A stretch of DNA of 7,649 nt. It comes from Promethearchaeota archaeon. Its GTDB lineage: Archaea > Asgardarchaeota > Lokiarchaeia > Sigyniarchaeales > SOKP01. The translations under genes and the position numbers were made by a program. Shown one piece after another: positions 6,271 to 7,649 of the stretch. Numbering within the stretch: the stretch's first letter is position 1; each line of letters begins with the position of its first letter. The stretch covers positions 1 to 7,649 of the forward strand of contig JAEORV010000061.1 of NCBI GenBank assembly GCA_016840695.1, given 5' to 3'. Below the pieces are notes generated by a model. It made no database searches. It was given only the letters and a program-made list of their open reading frames with translations, and had not been told where the DNA came from.

Positions 6271-6477
6271 ATGTCAGACTTTATAAATAAGATCCTAAGT
6301 CAAATACCCGGTCTTAACGAAGATTTTTTAGAAACGCTCAAGCATAAAGCAAGACTATCAACGATTTTTGATATTTTTACAGAAAAAGTAATTCCCACGT
6401 TCGTGAATGAGAACGATCTTAAAGAATATTACGAAAAAAGAATGGAAGAAGTTAACGAATTCATATATAAAATATAA
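6271..6477 (+). CDS. Small protein of unknown function (68 aa)
   Basis: I do not recognise this family. The protein is 68 aa with no cysteine, no signal peptide and no membrane segment. It appears mainly helical, with a short helix (about 1-12), a second (15-28), an apolar core around TIFDIFTEKVIP, and a charged C-terminal helix (about 48-68) rich in Glu, Lys and Tyr. Its reality is supported by the strong ribosome binding site, a one-base gap after the activase stop, and a position inside a tightly packed operon. It could be a small partner or assembly subunit of the activase/HgdB-like proteins or of the acyltransferase-like protein that follows; nothing in the sequence decides between them. 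Confidence 0.75.
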   Translation: MSDFINKILSQIPGLNEDFLETLKHKARLSTIFDIFTEKVIPTFVNENDLKEYYEKRMEEVNEFIYKI

Positions 6478-6480
6478 AAT

Positions 6481-6485
6481 GAGGT
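6481..6485 (+). promoter_or_regulatory. Ribosome binding site choosing the ATG at 6495
   Basis: GAGGT is immediately followed by an ATG at 6486, which leaves no spacing, and then by a second in-frame ATG at 6495 with nine bases of spacing. The second is therefore preferred. Confidence 0.55.
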
Positions 6486-6494
6486 ATGAAAAAA

Positions 6495-7181
6495 ATGGTA
6501 GAAAGTTCAACAGTAGTAGAGAAAGAAGAAAAGGAAGATAAACTAAACACCAAGGCTCTTGGATTCGACCTCCTCTATGCAGGTTTCAAGAGTATAGGTG
6601 GACTTGGATTAAAAGCCGTATTGGATTTAAAAATTGAAGGTAAAGAGAATGTACCAGTAAGAGGCAAAGCTATATTAGTTACGATTTCCAAGAATGTCAT
6701 TCGAGATATACTAGTTGTAAGTCAATTAACTGGACGCAAGGTACACTTCATGATTAATCATAAATTAATGAAACATCAAATTTATGGCCCTATATTTAAA
6801 TCGCTAGGAATGTTTAGGAGCACGATTGATAAAGACGACACGGAGCCCATAGACAAAGTATTTGAATTGTTAAACGAGAAAGGCGATTTAGTTGCGATGA
6901 CGCCCGAAGCAAAGCACGATCGAGAAATTCAGATTAAATCTATAGCGGGCATAATCAAGTTCGCAATTGTAGGAGATACCCCAATAATTCCTTTATCAAT
7001 TTATGGTTATAAAACTAAGTTGTTAGGCATTTTTCCGGGAGACGGCTTGAAAGTGAAGGTTGGAAATCCTATAAGAGTCGACAAGAAATTAAATCGGGAG
7101 AAGTTTAGAGCCCAGAGATACGAACTCGCAGAGGATATTCTTAATATAATTGAAACACTTCGGGTAGAACCGGAATTTTAA
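6495..7181 (+). CDS. Divergent PlsC/LPLAT-like protein lacking the catalytic histidine
   Basis: This 228-aa protein follows the PlsC acyltransferase plan: an N-terminal amphipathic region, IEGKENVPVRGKAIL (47-61) leading into the motif I position, a LGMFRS segment (104-109) corresponding to block II, TPEAKHD (136-142) at block III, and TPIIPLSIYG at block IV. The key residues have changed. The HX4D site reads SKNVIRD, so Lys66 replaces the histidine while Asp71 remains, and the FPEGTR block has become TPEAKH. It is unlikely to transfer acyl groups by the usual mechanism. It could be a lipid- or acyl-CoA-binding pseudoenzyme, a regulatory partner of the tandem acyltransferase, or a decaying copy. 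The intact reading frame and good operon position argue against decay. The first 20 residues are highly charged. No spanning helix is evident. Confidence 0.78.
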   Translation: MVESSTVVEKEEKEDKLNTKALGFDLLYAGFKSIGGLGLKAVLDLKIEGKENVPVRGKAILVTISKNVIRDILVVSQLTGRKVHFMINHKLMKHQIYGPIFKSLGMFRSTIDKDDTEPIDKVFELLNEKGDLVAMTPEAKHDREIQIKSIAGIIKFAIVGDTPIIPLSIYGYKTKLLGIFPGDGLKVKVGNPIRVDKKLNREKFRAQRYELAEDILNIIETLRVEPEF

Positions 7182-7225
7182 GAACAAGTAATATAACAAA
7201 TCAAAAACAAAAAAATAATAAATTT

Positions 7226-7231
7226 GGAGGT
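7226..7231 (+). promoter_or_regulatory. Ribosome binding site fixing a GTG start
   Basis: GGAGGT is followed eight bases later by GTG at 7240. A TTG at 7231 overlaps the site itself and is not a credible start. A weak TATA-like GTAATATAAC at 7188-7197 could be an internal promoter for this last gene. Confidence 0.65.
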
Positions 7232-7239
7232 TGGATACC

Positions 7240-7452
7240 GTGGAAAATTTATTAGACAAAAAAAAAGAAAGCAAATCTGAAGTACCAAAAATGAAAGAAA
7301 TTAGGAAAATGTTTTTAGAGCTAGGTCAAGATGAGTCAGAAGAAGATGAAGTCATCAATGATCTATTCTTTAACTCTGTTAAAATGGTTTTTGACGCTGG
7401 AAATGAGTTAGCAAATGATTTAGCTAGCGATTTAGAATCAGAAAGCGAATAG
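7240..7452 (+). CDS. Small acidic protein of unknown function (70 aa)
   Basis: I do not recognise this family. The 70-aa protein has a Lys/Glu-rich N-terminal segment (about 1-25), an acidic turn (DESEEDE, 31-37), a likely amphipathic helix with VINDLFFNSVKMVFDAG (38-54), and an acidic C-terminal end of Asp, Glu and Ser. It has no cysteine and no signal peptide. The GTG start is supported by GGAGGT. It follows the degenerate acyltransferase gene after 58 bases, the widest gap in the cluster, so it is either the last gene of the operon or separately transcribed. A pyrimidine-rich terminator follows. It may be a small regulatory or interacting protein, but no function can be assigned. Confidence 0.65.
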   Translation: MENLLDKKKESKSEVPKMKEIRKMFLELGQDESEEDEVINDLFFNSVKMVFDAGNELANDLASDLESESE

Positions 7453-7461
7453 AGGAAATCA

Positions 7462-7497
7462 TTTTTCTTCTTTTCTTTTTTTCTCTTTTTTCTTCTT
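7462..7497 (+). terminator. T-rich transcription terminator of the operon
   Basis: Starting about ten bases after the last stop codon there are 36 bases made only of T and C, with runs of five to seven T. Archaeal RNA polymerase stops at such tracts without a hairpin. It is well placed to end the whole plus-strand transcript. An adjacent 12-bp palindrome (7494-7505) may add little. Confidence 0.65.
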
Positions 7498-7517
7498 AAT
7501 TAAGATTTCAACATATG

Positions 7518-7529
7518 AATAGCGCTATT
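7518..7529. repeat. Perfect 12-bp palindrome between convergent genes
   Basis: AATAGCGCTATT is its own reverse complement and is the only GC-centred palindrome in this AT-rich gap. It could be a protein-binding site or a minor hairpin; no loop is available for a strong one. Confidence 0.3.
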
Positions 7530-7551
7530 TTATCTAGTGATGCTGAATTAT

Positions 7552-7573
7552 AGAAAAAAATAAAAATAAAAAG
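7552..7573 (-). terminator. T-rich terminator for the convergent minus-strand gene
   Basis: On the minus strand this stretch reads as runs of five to seven T (CTTTTTATTTTTATTTTTTT), about ten bases after the stop codon of the incoming gene. It mirrors the plus-strand tract, as expected for two convergent transcripts. Confidence 0.55.
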
Positions 7574-7581
7574 AGTAGTAT

Positions 7582-7649
7582 TTAATATCTTGTTCTCATT
7601 GCTTGAACTCTAAGCTTTGCTTTTGTGTTTCCATCCTCGTCCTGGAGGA
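7582..7649 (-). CDS. C-terminal end of an unidentified protein (cut by window edge)
   Basis: Only the last 21 codons and the TAA stop are inside the window. The residues end KAKLRVQAMRTRY, basic and strand-like, preceded by an acidic turn (QDEDGN). The other two minus-strand frames contain stops inside this stretch, and a T-rich tract follows the TAA, both supporting a real gene end. The family cannot be named from so short a piece. Confidence 0.5.
   Translation of the reverse strand, partial: LQDEDGNTKAKLRVQAMRTRY

Overview
The window looks like chromosomal DNA from a low-GC archaeon. The signs are an archaeal-type TATA box (TTTATATA) before the main gene cluster, Shine-Dalgarno sites of the GGAGGT type, T-rich tracts instead of hairpin terminators, and TTG/GTG starts. 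The gene content (acyltransferases beside a split ATP-dependent activase set) would fit an Asgard/Lokiarchaeia-like genome. That lineage call is an inference; no rRNA or ribosomal marker is present to settle it.

Layout. Positions 1-222 (minus) hold the N-terminal end of a probable M28-family peptidase that runs off the left edge. A 239-base AT-rich divergent intergenic region follows. It contains a candidate TATA box for each direction and a 9-bp inverted repeat overlapping the rightward TATA box. From 462 to 7452 there are eight closely spaced plus-strand genes, most separated by 1-34 bases, which I read as one operon. In order they are: a HAD-family phosphatase; a protein with two fused PlsC acyltransferase domains; two mutually paralogous DUF2229/HgdB-like iron-sulfur proteins; a BadF/HgdC-type ATPase activase with a Cys-rich tail; a 68-aa unknown protein; a divergent PlsC-like protein that has lost the catalytic histidine; and, after a 58-base gap, a 70-aa acidic unknown protein. 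A pyrimidine-rich tract at 7462-7497 probably ends the transcript. A convergent minus-strand gene enters from the right edge, and only its last 21 codons are inside the window.

How they may work together. The two HgdB-like proteins plus the activase are the split-gene equivalent of the large fused acyl-CoA dehydratase activase-related proteins of bacteria. In related systems the activase uses ATP to push an electron at very low potential into the Fe-S partner, which then performs a difficult reduction or a radical dehydration of an acyl-CoA. Here that module lies between two genes of glycerolipid acyltransferase type, with a phosphatase at the head of the operon. The most interesting reading is an ATP-driven redox module devoted to acyl or lipid chemistry in an archaeon, where ester lipids are not expected. 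The chemistry and substrate cannot be read from the sequence.
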